From Lutraria lutraria (Eukaryota; Mollusca; Bivalvia; Venerida; Mactridae), in contig OZ026835.1 in assembly GCA_964023205.1 (NCBI GenBank), forward strand, positions 37,731,083 through 37,795,082: a stretch of DNA of 64,000 nucleotides, given 5' to 3'. This document shows positions 1-12,111 of the stretch, piece after piece. The position numbers and the translations under genes are program-made. Within the stretch, counting starts at the first letter, position 1. Each line of letters opens with the position of its first letter. The notes under the pieces are model-generated. The model made no database searches. It was given only the letters and a program-made list of their open reading frames with translations, and was not told the origin of the DNA.

Positions 1-1000
1 GTATATTCAAAATGGTTATGAATTTACTCTGCATCGTTTTTATTGCTGCAAAAACAAGATCCAATCCCTTTTGCTTAAGTGCTGCCAAATTTCAATCACA
101 ATGACATTTTTTCATGTGTAATTCACTAATTGTAGACAGTAAACAGCACATTCAACTGTTTGTTGCTCTATATTTAATGGATAAAGTAGACCTGTGTTCT
201 GTACATACATCAGGACTATAAAGTACATGTTGTATTCGTTTTTTCATATATGTATGTTATACATATAATGATATTCATACATGTATGCCATATCTTCAGA
301 CTGTCAATAAAGTTGAGATTTGCTTCAGAAGCGTCATTCTTAAGTGAGATTTAGGTTAAAATAAGTTTTTTTTGCGTGCGAGATGGCGCTTTATGCATGA
401 AAAAATGCCTCTATTTACACCCATGAATAAATGCATCCTATGATGTATATCAAATAAAATAAAGTCGAAGTACGTTAAAAAGAATTTATTTATCAATGCA
501 CATCGTACTCTTTAGCAGCAAATAACATGTTATATTCAAAGTATCCTCACAATCACATTGAAAAACGCAGCATCAAGTCATCTGCAGCACATTATAATTC
601 ATATATGCTTAGATGATCATGATATTGTCTATATAATATTAATTATGATATATAACACTCATTGAATATTCTTACTAGTCCTACTAATTACTGGCACTTC
701 AAGCTGCTTTCAAAATTGCATTGTTTTGCAGATACATGAAACGGTCAAACTCCTTCAATCCTTGATAATATCATAGCATCATTTTCCTTTGGTGTCATTA
801 CACAGATTTACCCAGTGATCAGTTTGTATTTTCCTTAATGGACGAAAGCTCCCTCTATCAGTCTATGGCAAAATTTGGGATATAGTTATTGCCGTAAGAG
901 CAACTTTATTGATATGTTCATGTTGTAGTTAACCACTGGACTGGGCAGAGTTTGTTCTAAATCGGATGTATCAACCCAGAAAGGCTCGGTTTCTCTGAAA
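1..1000. other. AT-rich noncoding sequence
   Basis: I see no coding exon, RNA gene or recognisable transposon here. The sequence is AT-rich with no sustained reading frame. Similarity to the inverted partner at 24 kb begins only at about position 1001. Confidence 0.6.
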
Positions 1001-2874
1001 AATTCGAAGCTCTTCATTGGTCACAATTTGGTGAAAGAAGGTTTTCTTCTGCTTCTTCATAATTTCCTTGTTGTTGACCTCTGGTGTCAACTTCTACGCC
1101 AGGTTAAAAACTGAAACAAGATATACAATATTTAAATTTCAGCATGACAATGAAGTAAAACATCTATAAGATACTGAAACCGGTCTTTGAATTAGTAATT
1201 TGTGACAGGTTGCCCTCCAATATACTTTATGAAGAAAACTTATCTTAACCTGTCCAGGACAACCAATTTTTTATTCGGACAACCAAAATTTTGGTTTCAT
1301 TAATAAATCAAAACAAAAGCAGCTAAAATTTCTGTTTGGGACAACCACATTTCAAACCTTAATTTCACAGACTGCTCAATGTAACTGTTAATAAATAATA
1401 TTATTTTACGGTTTACCCCACCCACTGCACTGGTCATCTAAATTTAATCTGACCATTCAGAAATCATTCAACAAACAGATTATATCACCCAATCAATATA
1501 TATGATTATTAAAGAGAACTTACCGTGGTTACAAACAATAATATCTTCATGTATTTATGTATAGATCACTGAAAAGTGGATGATAATTTCTAAAGATTTG
1601 TTGTTGTAGTCAATCTCCTAGCAGAGTTGTCGTTCGTTATCTCTCAAAAGCTATTTTCATTGCGATAGATTCGAATGATATTTTTCCGTAATTATTTCGT
1701 TGATTTCAAATTAAGTTGTTTAACGTACTATACCATCATTAGAATTTAATACTTTAGTATGTTTAGGTACGATGTATCTTCGTTTTACTTTAAAAGAAAC
1801 GTTAATTCGAATATACCGATGCTGATTCTTGAAATTAACCGTTGGAAATTAACGGGTACGCGCGCGCGCCGAATTGGTCAAACATTGGAAACAACATTTA
1901 GTTTTAAAGCTTTTGGTGGATTTCGAGTGATAAATGGAATCATGTCTGCCAGTGTCTGGTGTTTTACATTAAAATCGTGGCCATTACGCACAAAGTAAGT
2001 ATTTTTTTATTGTTTTGGCCACAAAATCTTGGTTTAAAGAATGTCGGACGAAGCGTACCACTACCGGAACGTAACAGGGCTAAGCGTACCAGTTCGTTAG
2101 TTTTGATAGGCAAAGCATACCACATATGTATTATAGAAATATGAAACATCTAATTAAAAATGTATTAAATCAAGATGCGTTTTATATAATGTCTGTCATT
2201 GTCTGACAAATAAACAATATAAATATTTTTTTTATAAAATCATAATAAGTGAGTGTTTAACAGTTTAAATAAGATAATCATAGAAAAAAACAAATGTTGT
2301 TGTAACTAACTAATAATATCATTCTCTCTATATTATTACAGTACAACATATGTGGTATGCTTTCACTAATTTTCAATAAGTCGATCCCATTAGACTAATA
2401 AAAATGCATTAATTGTAATAAATTTTAATCAGACAGCTGTTAACTTATGTTAAATTTGCCAAGGGCAAGGAGGGATTCAATACGGAAACAAAATCCTTGG
2501 GTAAGGTCAGTTCTGGAAGAAAACCGTATTTTATATGAAAATAAATGTTAGTGAGAGAATGGCGCTTTGTAACAGCGCTGACTGTAGGACTAGCGGGTTA
2601 AAAAGCCTTGCCACAAAGACTTAAGTTAGTCTGTAAGTTGCCATTTCTATGACAGATTTTTTTAATCGAATCGGCTTTTTTTTCACAGGGGAAGGGGCGT
2701 TTTCCTTAAATTTGGGGAAAATAACGCATAATTTTTGCAAAAGGGAAGAGACCACTTTGATTTTAAAGAATTTAATGGCCCCTGCTACAGAAGGAAAAAA
2801 AGCCCAGTGAATAGTAAAAATATTCTTTTTGTAATGGATCTATGCTGATAAAACTAGGATATTTTTCATTATAG

Positions 2875-4719
2875 ACAAGAAAAAAGGACATATCGGAAAC
2901 AATGAAGGAAACTATCCACTTTGGAAAAAAAGTAAAAAGGCAGAAAAAAGCAACAAGCTGCTGTGTAGCTCTTCGTGTCCTGATCAGTCAAGCACATCTT
3001 CAGAGTCACCAACATCAAATAGAAAAATATACCAAGTAAACAGTAAGTGATGGTGCTTCATATTGACTAATATAATGAAGATACACTTATTACATCACTT
3101 TTAATAACATACATATACAAATTATACATGTATAGTAAGCAACATGTAATTCAAGTCTGAAAGCTGTTTCTTGATTTTTATTTTTTTTTATCAATCATCC
3201 GACCTATTTCCATTGAGAGGTGGCTTATACCTTAATATCCTCATACCAAGTAGGACAGGAGAGGTGGTACAAATGCATATAGATATAGACTTGCATGTCA
3301 AAACTTAGTTTGTCCAACATAGTTAACTGATTTAACTGATTTAACTAACAAGTTTGAAAGCTATTGAATCATGCTTTTCTTCAGATCTGTTTACAAGAAA
3401 GGGTGGCAAATACCTCATCTGGTATGATTCTCTTGCCAAGAAGTTCTTGATGGCTTCTTCCTGGGTTCTGACCAGTACTTACTCCGAAAGAAGTTTGCCA
3501 CTGACGGGATTCGAACCCATAACCTCCGGGGTAGCAGTCCGCCACTCTACCTCTACACCACTGCCCCTCCCTGCATAATTATTTTGTAATTCAAGTCTTA
3601 AAGAAATCTCATGTATTTGTCAATTCTCAGACCTGTTTACATGGAGAGGTGGCAAATACCTTAAATGGTACGATCCTCATGCCAAGTAGGACAGGAGAGG
3701 TGGAACAAATATTTGTAGATACCTTGTCTGGCCTTCAAAGTAAACATTCAATTACTCAAGAAAATAAAAGGCGCCTTATGATACGGATGTTATTAAACAC
3801 ATTCAGTGATAACTCATGATTTAATGACTGAAAGGAATTAATTAAAAGCAGTCCTGAATAAAAAGTAATTCATTTCAATGAATATGATAAAATAGGCACC
3901 GTCTTCTCTCGTGTAATAATGAAACCAACTCATGTGGAATATGATTGCTTTAGAACATGTTTGACCTACATTTTTACCATTGTTTTAACAATCCCTTTTA
4001 CAAATTACAGCATGAATAATATAGTACATTAGATGTCAAAGATGTTGACACCACATGTCGTTTAGTGATGAGCTTCACAGGGTTTGGTCAGTAAAGGAAA
4101 GAAAGGGATTCTCAGGGAAGAAGAGATTGGAAGAACTGGCTATATGCAAATCAATATTAAGTAAGTTGTCCTTTATACTGTTTAAGTATGAAGTAAGTTT
4201 CTTGTTTGTTTGTTGTTGTTAAGAAAAAATGGTAGGTAATTTGGTAATTGAAAAAAAAAACATTTTCAAAATTAATATTGATTATTTAAATCAGCATGAC
4301 TGATCTAAGTATTTTTTAAAGAAAATGAAGATAAGAAAAATTGGCCATATATTCTCAATCCATTTTTTCAGTCTCATAATTTGTAGTTTTATCTAAAACA
4401 TTATCAAGCTAAAATTCAGATTCAGAATCTATTTCAAATAGCTGTTTCGGATAGTTCTTAATCCTGTTTGTGGTTTCATTAGTAGAATTTAAAGTTTTGA
4501 AGAAACAAGTGTACAAATCGGGAACATCCACACATGTGCACAAAGCATACCTAAACTAAAACTAACATGGGGACAAATGTTTGCACATTCAAATTTTCTT
4601 TTTAGATACAAACATACCATCAATTCTTTTTTGCAGATGCACTCATGAAAACTCACAAGACAGCCAAAAGGAAGCTTTTTGAAACATGTGACATTCAACA
4701 AAGGTGGATTGAAATTTAA
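2875..4719 (+). pseudogene. decayed spliced gene of unknown function, left copy
   Basis: Three exon-like blocks with matching splice phases can be read. Block 1 is 2875-3042, preceded by TTATAG and followed by A|GTAAGT; it is Lys/Ser-rich and contains SSTSSESPTSNRKIYQVN. Block 2 is 4033-4160, preceded by ATTAG and followed by A|GTAAGT; it contains SDELHRVWSVKERKGF. Block 3 is 4637-4719, preceded by TTGCAG; it contains KTHKTAKRKLFE and ends RWIEI plus TAA. The mirrored copy supports the same frames. Here block 2 has lost one base (CACATGTCG against CACTTTGTCG), so the frame is broken. I do not recognise the family. It could be a transposon-borne gene carried in the arms. Confidence 0.45.
3400..3577 (-). 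repeat. tRNA-derived SINE, minus strand
   Basis: On the minus strand a tRNA-like head can be read, with an A-box-like GTGTAGGGGTAGAG and a B-box-like GAGTTCGAATCCCGT. A body with GTAAGTACTGGTCAGAACCC follows. A paired anticodon arm with GCT in the loop can be drawn, but there is no proper acceptor stem, so this is a SINE and not a tRNA gene. The same SINE sits in the mirrored position at 21.8 kb, so it was present before the arms duplicated. Confidence 0.7.
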
Positions 4720-5151
4720 GGTATATTTACTATTCTTTTGCTTTTCTTTTCTGGGCTAAAGTCAGGAAAAATGGTTAGTGTTGTATCATTGAAATACTTA
4801 AAATGAATTATATTAAAATAATTTCAGAAGAGTGTGACAGAATCTGTAGTCCAGGAGGATTCGGAGGTCCGGGAGGAATTGAAGACATAAAGGAATCCTT
4901 AACTGTGTTTCACGAACTTTACAAAAGGCGAAGTGGGCCACAAATGTTTGGATTGTTCAAAATAATCAAATACTGTCACATGTGTATAATTTGTTATATA
5001 CTTACTACATACTAAAATAGTCACTTAAAAAGACAAAAAGTGAAAAAAGTCAAGGTCGGTGTCATTCGTTTCTGGAGGAGGGATAATATAGAATATATTG
5101 TCTATGTGAATACATGTAATTTTTGACATTGTATTATATTTTTAAGCTCAC

Positions 5152-6190
5152 ATGTCACAAAGTGACGGGGTGAGCTTTTAGGATCAGTCTCTGTCCGCCG
5201 TCATGCATCGTCAAACTTTATGTTGTGAACACACTAGAGGTCACATTTTTAGCAAAAATTGGCCAGAACGTTAATATGGACAAAATCTCGGATGAGATCG
5301 ATATTGGGCCATTTGGGGTCCAAAACTAGGTCACTAGGGCAAATTGCTGGAAAACCTTGTGATCACTCTAGAAGTCACTGTTTTGATTGGATCATCATGA
5401 AACCTTGTCAGAATGTTTGTCTTCATAATATCTTAAACTAGTTTGAACATGGGTCATCTTGGGTCAAAAACTATGTCGCTAGGTCAAATCTTATGAAAAA
5501 ACATGTTAACACTATAGCTTTCACAGTTATAGTTGGATCTTCACAAAACTTTGTCAAATTGTTTGTTTTAATGATATAATGGTCAAGTACAAATATGGGT
5601 CATCTCGGGTCAATAACTAGGTCACCAGGTTAGGCAAACTTTGTTAACACTGTAGATGTCACAGTTTTGATTGGGTCTTCACCAAACCTTGTCAGAATGT
5701 TTACCTCAATGATTTGTGTGTCAATGTTGAACATGGGTCAGCTGGGGTCAAAAACTGGGTCATCAGGTCAAATCTTAGGTAAAAATCTTGTTAAAGCTCT
5801 AAATGTCATGGCTTTAATTGGATCTTGGCCAAACCTTGTCAGATTGTTTGTCTTAATGATATTTAGGACAAGTTCAAATATGGGTCACCTAGGGTAAAAA
5901 ACTAGGTCAAATCTTAGGAAAACCTTATTTACACTGTAGATGTCAAATTTTGATTGTATCTTCACCAAACCTTGTCAGAATGTTTGTCTTAATGATATGC
6001 AAGACGAATTCGAACAAAGGGCATCTGGGGTCAAAAAAGAGGTCACAAGGTCAAATCTTAGGAAAACCTTGTCTATGCTGTAGTTTTCATGGTTTTGATT
6101 GGATCTTCACCAAATTTTGTCAGAATGTTTGTCTTATTCATATGTAAGACAAGTTCTAACATGGGTCATCTGGGGTCAAAACCCTCTTGT
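5152..6190 (-). mobile_element. hairpin-ended bivalve repeat (pearl/Helentron-like), left-arm copy
   Basis: One end is the hairpin formed by AGCTCAC...GTGAGCT around GTCAC/GTGAC. The body has about six degenerate units of roughly 136-147 bp, each with GGATCTTCACCAAACCTTGT and GGTCAAAAACTAGGTCACTA. The opposite end stops at CCCTCTTGTT and lacks the GGGCCATGATGGCCC hairpin seen in the right-arm copy, so this copy has lost its terminus. The design resembles non-autonomous Helitron-related elements of bivalves. That family assignment is an inference. Confidence 0.6.
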
Positions 6191-6859
6191 TTATCTTTTT
6201 CTGAAAATTTACTTCAAAAATTGATTTAGACCTGAAGAAAATCTTTAAATGAACGAAAGGAATGGCAGCACTTATTCCCCTTAACAAACAAGAGTTGGTA
6301 CTGCTTGTGGTGCTATTGTTTTCTTAAAGTATCGATTAAAAACTATTGTTTTGAAACATGGATTACTCGTTTACCATATTAAGATGACTCAGTAGGGAAA
6401 GTAGGGTACATAACTATTGTTTTGCTTGAATTATTAATCAAGTTTTTGTTTGAAACTCGGAACACTTGCCATCATAAAATTCAGTTCAATGTTCTATTGT
6501 TTGCCTTGCATTTTGTCTCAATTATGGCTTTTTTGTAAAATGCATATTTCTTGGTTTAGGTAACTATATGATTTGACATTGAATTAAATATTTGTATTAG
6601 TAATATTACTTTGGCTTGCTTAAATTTTTAAACCAAGTGTTTTCAAAGGTAAATGTTTATTTGTTTAGGTACTGTAAATTGACAAATATTCCTGTGGGTT
6701 TTATTTTCGTGAATGGCTAATGTCTCGAATTAAAAATTTGGTAAAATATAAGCAGCATTACTTTCTTAAAGTTTAAATAAGCTTCATTGCAAATTCAAGA
6801 TCTCGCGAAAGTTGTGATAAAATTCACGAAAATAATACCTCACAGATATTAAGTAATTT

Positions 6860-7085
6860 ACAGTAATCTAAAAAAGCTGATACCTGGAGTGGATGGAACG
6901 ATTTCCAACTGAGCCTATGGCAGGGTTCATTAGCTCCAATGCAACCAGTCGAAGCTAATACTGCTGTAAACAAAACCAAGTTAGGAAATCACCCAGCACT
7001 GAATGTCAGCAACTGTGACGACTGTGAATCGAACTCGCATTGCTGGCACCGAAGTGCAACCAACTTACCACTGAGCTTTTAACAA
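6860..7085 (-). repeat. tRNA-derived SINE, minus strand
   Basis: The minus strand reads AAAGCTCAGTGGTAAGTTGG (A-box-like), then GAGTTCGATTC (B-box-like), then about 140 bp of non-tRNA body. The stems are too poor for a functional tRNA. It lies just outside the inner edge of the IR1 left arm. Confidence 0.55.
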
Positions 7086-7099
7086 GGTTTTGGTTTGGT

Positions 7100-7256
7100 T
7101 GTGGTTTGGTTGTTTCACAACGTTGTGCCACAACGTTGTCGCAACGTTTACACAACTCCACACTTTAACGTTGTCACAACGTTATTCCAAACGTTGTCAC
7201 AACGTTATGCAAAACGTTGTCGCAACGTTGTCACAACGTTACTGTGTTTGCTGGGT
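7100..7256. repeat. cluster of ACGTTGTCACAACGTT palindromes, probable transposon end
   Basis: The motif ACGTTGT(C/G)(A/G)CAACGTT and its fragments recur many times in 150 bp, and each copy is self-complementary. The block ends at GTGTTTGCTGGG. The reverse complement, CCCAGCAAACAC, looks like a transposon terminus and resembles the CCCAGCC ends of the TIR family at 10.7 and 59.1 kb. No matching second end was found nearby. Confidence 0.45.
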
Positions 7257-7955
7257 TGTACAAAACAAAACACATATAGTATACAAACAAGAGCATGTCT
7301 TGTGATAGGTAAAAAGGCATATCAATTAGCAATTATGATTAACAGTATATATACTAGTATTCTATTTTAGAAAAAAATATATGTACGTAAATTGTACAAA
7401 GAGGGTGAATATAATCAATTTAGAGTATCTAGTTAACATGGAATATTTAAGATATAAAGCATGTTTTATAAATCTAGCAGTATATAGTAAAACATTTTAT
7501 TTTGAGTATTTAGTAGTTCAACAAATTTAAACTTTGGTGTTTTTTTATAACAATAATTTAGGTATAAAGCTTTCAAGAAAGTCATAAACGTATCATTTAT
7601 GTATTCTATATAGTTGGTACTAACTTTCTTAAAAGCGTTTTCTTGTTCTATGGTGATAATTAACATTTGAAATATACCAAATACTGAGGTCAAAATTTGA
7701 AATCCAATAAAACGAATGTGTATGCTTAATAAATACTTTAATTCCCTACTAAATCACAGGCTTACAGCATATTTAGGTATATGTTACATAAAAAGATTTA
7801 ACATGTACTTTTACATTATGACGCTCAATGAGGGATGATTTCTCATGAAATCAACTAAATTATACAGAGTGATAAAATTTAATATTATTTACAAAACAAA
7901 CAATTGAAGGCTTTTTCAACAAATACTACCAGGTTTCCAATGAAGTTTTTGTTCT

Positions 7956-8726
7956 TTAATTGACTTTAGAAGTTGTATTTGTAACCTGTGAAAGGACACT
8001 CATAAGCGTGTTAGTTACTGAACAAATTTATCAACAGTAAAACATTCAAGATAGTATTGGAAGTCAAAGAAAAATCCTATTAAATTAACTACAAAAACAT
8101 TGATAAACCCATGCATTAACAAAACCCAGTGAGTATAATAAATCATGCAACTTATACGATCAATTACGCCTCTCAACTCTCAACAACTCTCAACAAAGGT
8201 GATAATCTTTTGCAAGGCCAAGCAGATATATTGATCACAAATCTCCGTATATATAAATATATAAACGGCAAGTATATGTATATATTTTGAAAGAAAAACT
8301 AATTAAGGAACAAAAATGAATATCATATAGTTACTTGGCCTGAATTCCTCGTTTCAAGAGCTCCGGCTGTATCAGTAGCAAGTCTTAATAAATCTTCGAA
8401 TCCACCATAAACAGTACCTAGGACGAAGGAGAAATAATGATAATTGACATTAGTTTTGAATTCATAATGATCAAGTAATTATAATGTGTATGTGTAAGCA
8501 ATCGATGACTTGAAAAACAAGCCATTCAAAAGCATGCAGTTTTACTTCCTAACTTTGTATAGTCGTGGCAACTGATCAGCAGATCCTAGTGGCAATGTTA
8601 TCAAAAGTCTATATAAACAACATCACTGTACAGAGAAAAACATTTCTTACATGATACTAGAAAATAGGAGTCGGACTTACCAAGTAAATATGCAGACAAG
8701 ATGATTGTAAAAATGTATTTCTTCAT
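7956..8726 (-). CDS. candidate small secreted peptide, three exons
   Basis: Exon 1 is 8726-8681: an ATG codes MKKYIFTIILSAYLLG and is followed by the donor G|GTAAGT. Exon 2 is 8417-8335, with acceptor TCCTAG and donor CAA|GTAACT. Exon 3 is 7985-7956, with the pyrimidine-rich acceptor CCTTTCACAG and stop TAA. The phases agree (1 then 0) and give 52 residues. The first 20 (to TVYG) form a classic signal peptide: two Lys, a hydrophobic core, small residues before the cut. The predicted mature part is about 32 residues, starts GFEDLLRLATDTAGALETRN, has no Cys, and ends with an NTT glycosylation sequon. I do not recognise the family. A secreted regulatory or defence peptide is possible but unproven. 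The frames are short, so chance is not excluded. Confidence 0.45.
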
Positions 8727-8819
8727 CTCTTCAATTCAAATCGTGTACAAGTCCAGTGAAAAAATTATGTAGTACAGAAATCAACCTACGTCTGACCACG
8801 GAAGTAATAACAGACGGAA

Positions 8820-8905
8820 AAGCAACGGTCGGCATTAATTCTCCCGTATTGAGGTTACACGCCGTATTGAAGTCACACCGAATAGTGCATGAGGGGGCGC
8901 TTACA
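8820..8905 (+). repeat. inverted module, left copy (GGTCGGCATTAATTCTCCCG)
   Basis: About 75 bp matches the reverse complement of 17195-17292. It contains CGGTCGGCATTAATTCTCCC, TTACACGCCG, ATTGAAGTCACAC and GCATGAGGGGGC. It contains two short units of the form CCGTATTGAAGTNACAC, which resemble half-units of the adjacent minisatellite. Confidence 0.7.
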
Positions 8906-8953
8906 TGTACTGGTTCTGTAGCAATTACTTGTACCGACTTGAAAGCCTATTGA

Positions 8954-9319
8954 TCAACCACGCGAATATGATTCGCTGGTCATAGATTACGCGAGTGTAT
9001 TCGGTGCTTTATGATAACGTGTTTTAAAAAGTAGCATATATGTGTACACCTCTTTTTACTTTTATGTTGTTTAGTATTATATTGCGTTATTCTTTGAAGA
9101 TTAGATATATGTCCGTTGAGGTTTGTAACAGTGCCAAATATACAATTAATTAATACATGGACATATAATTGATATTTCTCATTTTTACTCCAAATTAATA
9201 ACTACAGGCAGTGTATCCATAAGAACTGTTATGTTATGTTAACTTAATCTCTCGGAGGATACATGCATTGTGTTTTGATACTTAGTTGCTGACATTGATG
9301 GTATATATACTGCCAGCTT
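8954..9319. other. noncoding gap before the minisatellite
   Basis: No gene or recognisable repeat is visible between the inverted module and the tandem array. The sequence is AT-rich. Confidence 0.6.
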
Positions 9320-10095
9320 GTCTCCCATATTGAAGGTACACCCTGGCAATTTCGGGTTAGTTCTCTCATTGAAGTTACACCCCAGCCGTTTTGAGTAAGT
9401 TCCCGCATTGAAGGTACACTCCAGCCATTTTGAGTAAGTTTCCGCATTGAAGGTACATCCGGGTCGTTTTGAGATAGTTCCCGCATTGAAGGTACACCCT
9501 AGTCGTTTTAAGATAGTTCCCGCATTGAAGGTACATCCAGGTCGTTTTGAGATAGTTCCCGCATTGAAGGTACACCCCAGCCATTTTGAGTAAGTTTCCC
9601 GCATTGAAGGTACACTTACCCTAGCCGTTTTGCGTAAGTTTCCCGCATTGAAGGTACACCCTAGCCGTTTTGAGTTACTATCCCGCATTGAAGTTACACC
9701 CCAACCGTTTGGAGTAAGTTTTCCGCATTGAAGGTACATCCGGGTCGTTTTGAGATAGTTCCCGCATAGAAGGTACATCCCAGCCGTTTTGAGAAAGTTT
9801 CCCGTATTGAAGGTACATCCAGGTCGTTTTGAGATAGTTCCCGAATTGAAGGTACACCCCAGCCGTTTTGAGTTACTTTCCCGCATTGAAGGTACACCCT
9901 AACCGTTTTGAGTAAGTTTCCCACATTGAAGGTATACCCCCAGCCGTATTGAGTAAGTTTCCCGCATTAAAGGTACATCCAGGTTGTTTTGAGATAGTTC
10001 CCGCATTGAAGGTACATCCCAGCCGTTTTGAGTTACTTTCCCGCATTGAAGGTACACCACAGACGTATTTAGTTAGTTTCCGGCATTGAACTTAC
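9320..10095. repeat. 39-40 bp minisatellite, about 19 units
   Basis: The unit contains CCGCATTGAAGGTACACCCC and then AGCCGTTTTGAGTAAGTT. It repeats from about 9320 until the array meets CCCGACGGCGGCTAAAG near 10096. Units are 39 bp with occasional 40-bp versions, and vary between GAGTAAGTTT and GAGATAGTTC. The 39-bp period leaves open frames with 13-residue repeats, so long minus-strand frames here are by-products of the period. The array abuts the truncated end of a TIR transposon. Confidence 0.9.
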
Positions 10096-11758
10096 CCGAC
10101 GGCGGCTAAAGAGCGGAATATCGACAATATTTGCCAACGTCAGTCCGACATAGGGCTGACGTAGGTGGGTTTTATAAAAAGTGTGTATTACACTTGGTGT
10201 TAACTTATTCAAGTTCTAACCTATTTTGTAGACATGAATATGTAAAATATAAATGATAAACACGATGAATCTGACTCTTTACATTCGTTCAAATCTCAAT
10301 GTCTAGAAGATGTCGGATTGACGTAGGGCCAATATATGTAGACGACTGTATTTTGTCATTAATGAGTTAACTGTTTTTACATAATCAATGAGGCAAATGA
10401 AAGAAGTGAAGAAGCTAAACGTTAATTTTGCATTATAATGTAAGTATTCATTTACATTTTGAAATCTTAGATAACTTGTAACAAGATTTAAGTATATCTA
10501 GGTCAACCGCCTGCATTAGTCATTTAGTGCTGACCGCCATATTTGAATTTCTTGAACTAGTGTCAGCAGCAGGTCGGATAGATTTCATGAAAAGAACAAC
10601 TTTTCGTTGCAAGAAACATGTCAGTGAGTTTGGAAAATTACTTTAAAAGGCATGCATCAACAACAGCGGGTGGATATTGACAGTAAAGTACCCAGCCAGC
10701 ATCACTATGTCGGCCCGACGGCGGCTAAAGAGCGGAATATCGACAATATTTGCCAACGTCAATCCTACATAGGGCCGACATAGGTGGATTTTATAAAAAG
10801 CGTGTATTACACTTGGTGTTAACTTATTCAAGTTCTTACCTATTCTGTAGGCATGAATATATAAAATATAAATGATAAACACGATGAATCTGACTCAGTC
10901 TAATAATTAAAATAAAAATTATTTGTAAATCTTTGTGTAAAATTACTCTTATTTCCATTTGTCTCTTGTTTTAGCTCCAGACCAGCAGATTTTTACAACA
11001 ACGGTATAAAAAAGATGAAGCAGAATTGGTTTTTAAAGTACAGAAGGTGCACTAAGTTGCTAAATAATATATTAAACATGATTGATTGGAGAACATTATG
11101 CACTTAGAGGATTCAAGGAATTACAACTTTTATTAAATGACAGGTATGTGGGGCTTGTATGGTAAATTTATATCAATTAGACATATTGAACTTTCAACTG
11201 CTCATATTAATTTATTCTGTACAAATTTGAATGCATAAATAATTATTCTAAAAAGTTATAATTATAAATAATATTTTGAAATATATTGGTGGAAATAAGA
11301 TCTACCTATAGACTGTCACTCTAAATTCTAATAGGAGTATACAAGTATTTATCATGTCATTGTTCTGTTAATTTTTTAGTATAACTAGATACTATAGATT
11401 GTTATATAATAATATATAGGTACATGTTTGAAATACAATGAAAATGTTATTTTTGAATTTGATTTTATATTTTACAGGTCAACTGTCAGGGAAGGATACC
11501 AAAGACACAGCATGGCATACACATGTATTTAGTAGTTAGTCCACAGAGAGTGCGTCGGAATATACAATGGTTATGTTGCAAGTTGGCAATATACTGGTAA
11601 CACTCATTGTAAGTTACAAATGTAATTATTATCACATATATATTGTATATATAAATATATCTTGTATACAACAATTAGATATTCAAGATTTTAAGCTTGA
11701 TTACTCTTAGTTGCGGTGAAATATATTGTAATTTGTAAATTTGCTGGGATATTCACCA

Positions 11759-11830
11759 GCCCGATCAGCTTAGTTGTTAGAGCATCTGACTTGCAAGCAA
11801 GAGTTTGCGGGTTCGAGCCATGCATCGGGT
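11759..11830 (+). repeat. tRNA-like segment 1 inside the TIR transposon
   Basis: The segment reads CCCGATCAGCTTAGTTGTTAG (A-box-like) through GCGGGTTCGAGCC (B-box-like). The anticodon loop would be CTTGCAA (TGC). Stem pairing is imperfect. Equivalent segments are at 60750-60822 (minus) and, internally deleted, at 14503-14536. Confidence 0.6.
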
Positions 11831-12037
11831 ACATTATTTTCCTCTTCCTATTACATTTGATGCCGTTAGTATGAGACTAGCCTCGAAATCCTAGTACTAG
11901 GGTGAAGCAAAGGCTGGTTTAGTCGAGAGAACCTGTGCTTGTCACAATAAATTTATATTAATAATTTTGATTAAAAAGGAAGGAGGAATGTGGCGGTGTG
12001 ATACGTTGTATTTATGAATTGGATGGGATATTCACCA

Positions 12038-12111
12038 GCCCGATTAGCTCAGTCGGTAGAGCATCTGACTTGCAAGCAGAAGTTGGCGGGTTTGAGTCCT
12101 CGCATTGGGTA
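12038..12111 (+). repeat. tRNA-like segment 2 inside the TIR transposon
   Basis: The segment has a canonical A box (TTAGCTCAGTCGG) and a good B box (GGGTTTGAGTCC), with the anticodon loop CTTGCAA. It recurs at 14685-14757 and on the minus strand at about 60462-60535. The CCA-proximal stem is poor, so it is a captured tRNA-derived (SINE-like) segment and not a tRNA gene. Segments 1 and 2 lie about 280 bp apart, so the transposon carries two pol III-type promoter relics. Confidence 0.65.

Larger units (their letters stand above)
1001..6640 (+). repeat. IR1 left arm of a large inverted repeat
   Basis: The segment matches the reverse complement of 18389-24228 along its whole length, with shared landmarks in mirrored order. 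These are the ATTCGAAGCTCTTC edge, the GGTACGCTT-type motif near 2.1 kb, the decayed gene exons, the SINE at 3.5 kb, the CACATGTCACAAAGTGAC hairpin repeat, and the inner edge CCAAGTGTTTT. In stretches compared by eye the arms are roughly 93-95% identical with small indels. The two arms carry different lesions, so they have evolved separately and are not a single sequence assembled twice. Spacer length is 11.7 kb. Confidence 0.9.

Noticed and set aside
1759..2149. Overlapping frames on both strands near 2 kb
   Set aside because: Their mirrored copies at 23.2-23.5 kb are broken differently, no domain is visible, and both strands are open by chance. At most this is untranslated exon sequence.
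7090..7370. Two overlapping frames over the ACGTTGT repeats
   Set aside because: They are products of palindromic repeats; the translated sequence is low-complexity.
9239..9924. 215-residue minus-strand frame with 13-residue repeats (KRPGCTFNAGTIS)
   Set aside because: The frame exists only because the minisatellite unit is 39 bp. Occasional 40-bp units break it, similar frames exist in other phases, and there is no splice or promoter context.
9320..10095. Regular array that might be taken for a CRISPR
   Set aside because: Units are contiguous with no unique spacers, and the genome is eukaryotic.
12038..12111. Functional tRNA-Ala(TGC) gene
   Set aside because: The boxes are good but the acceptor and anticodon stems pair poorly, and the segment is part of a repeated transposon.
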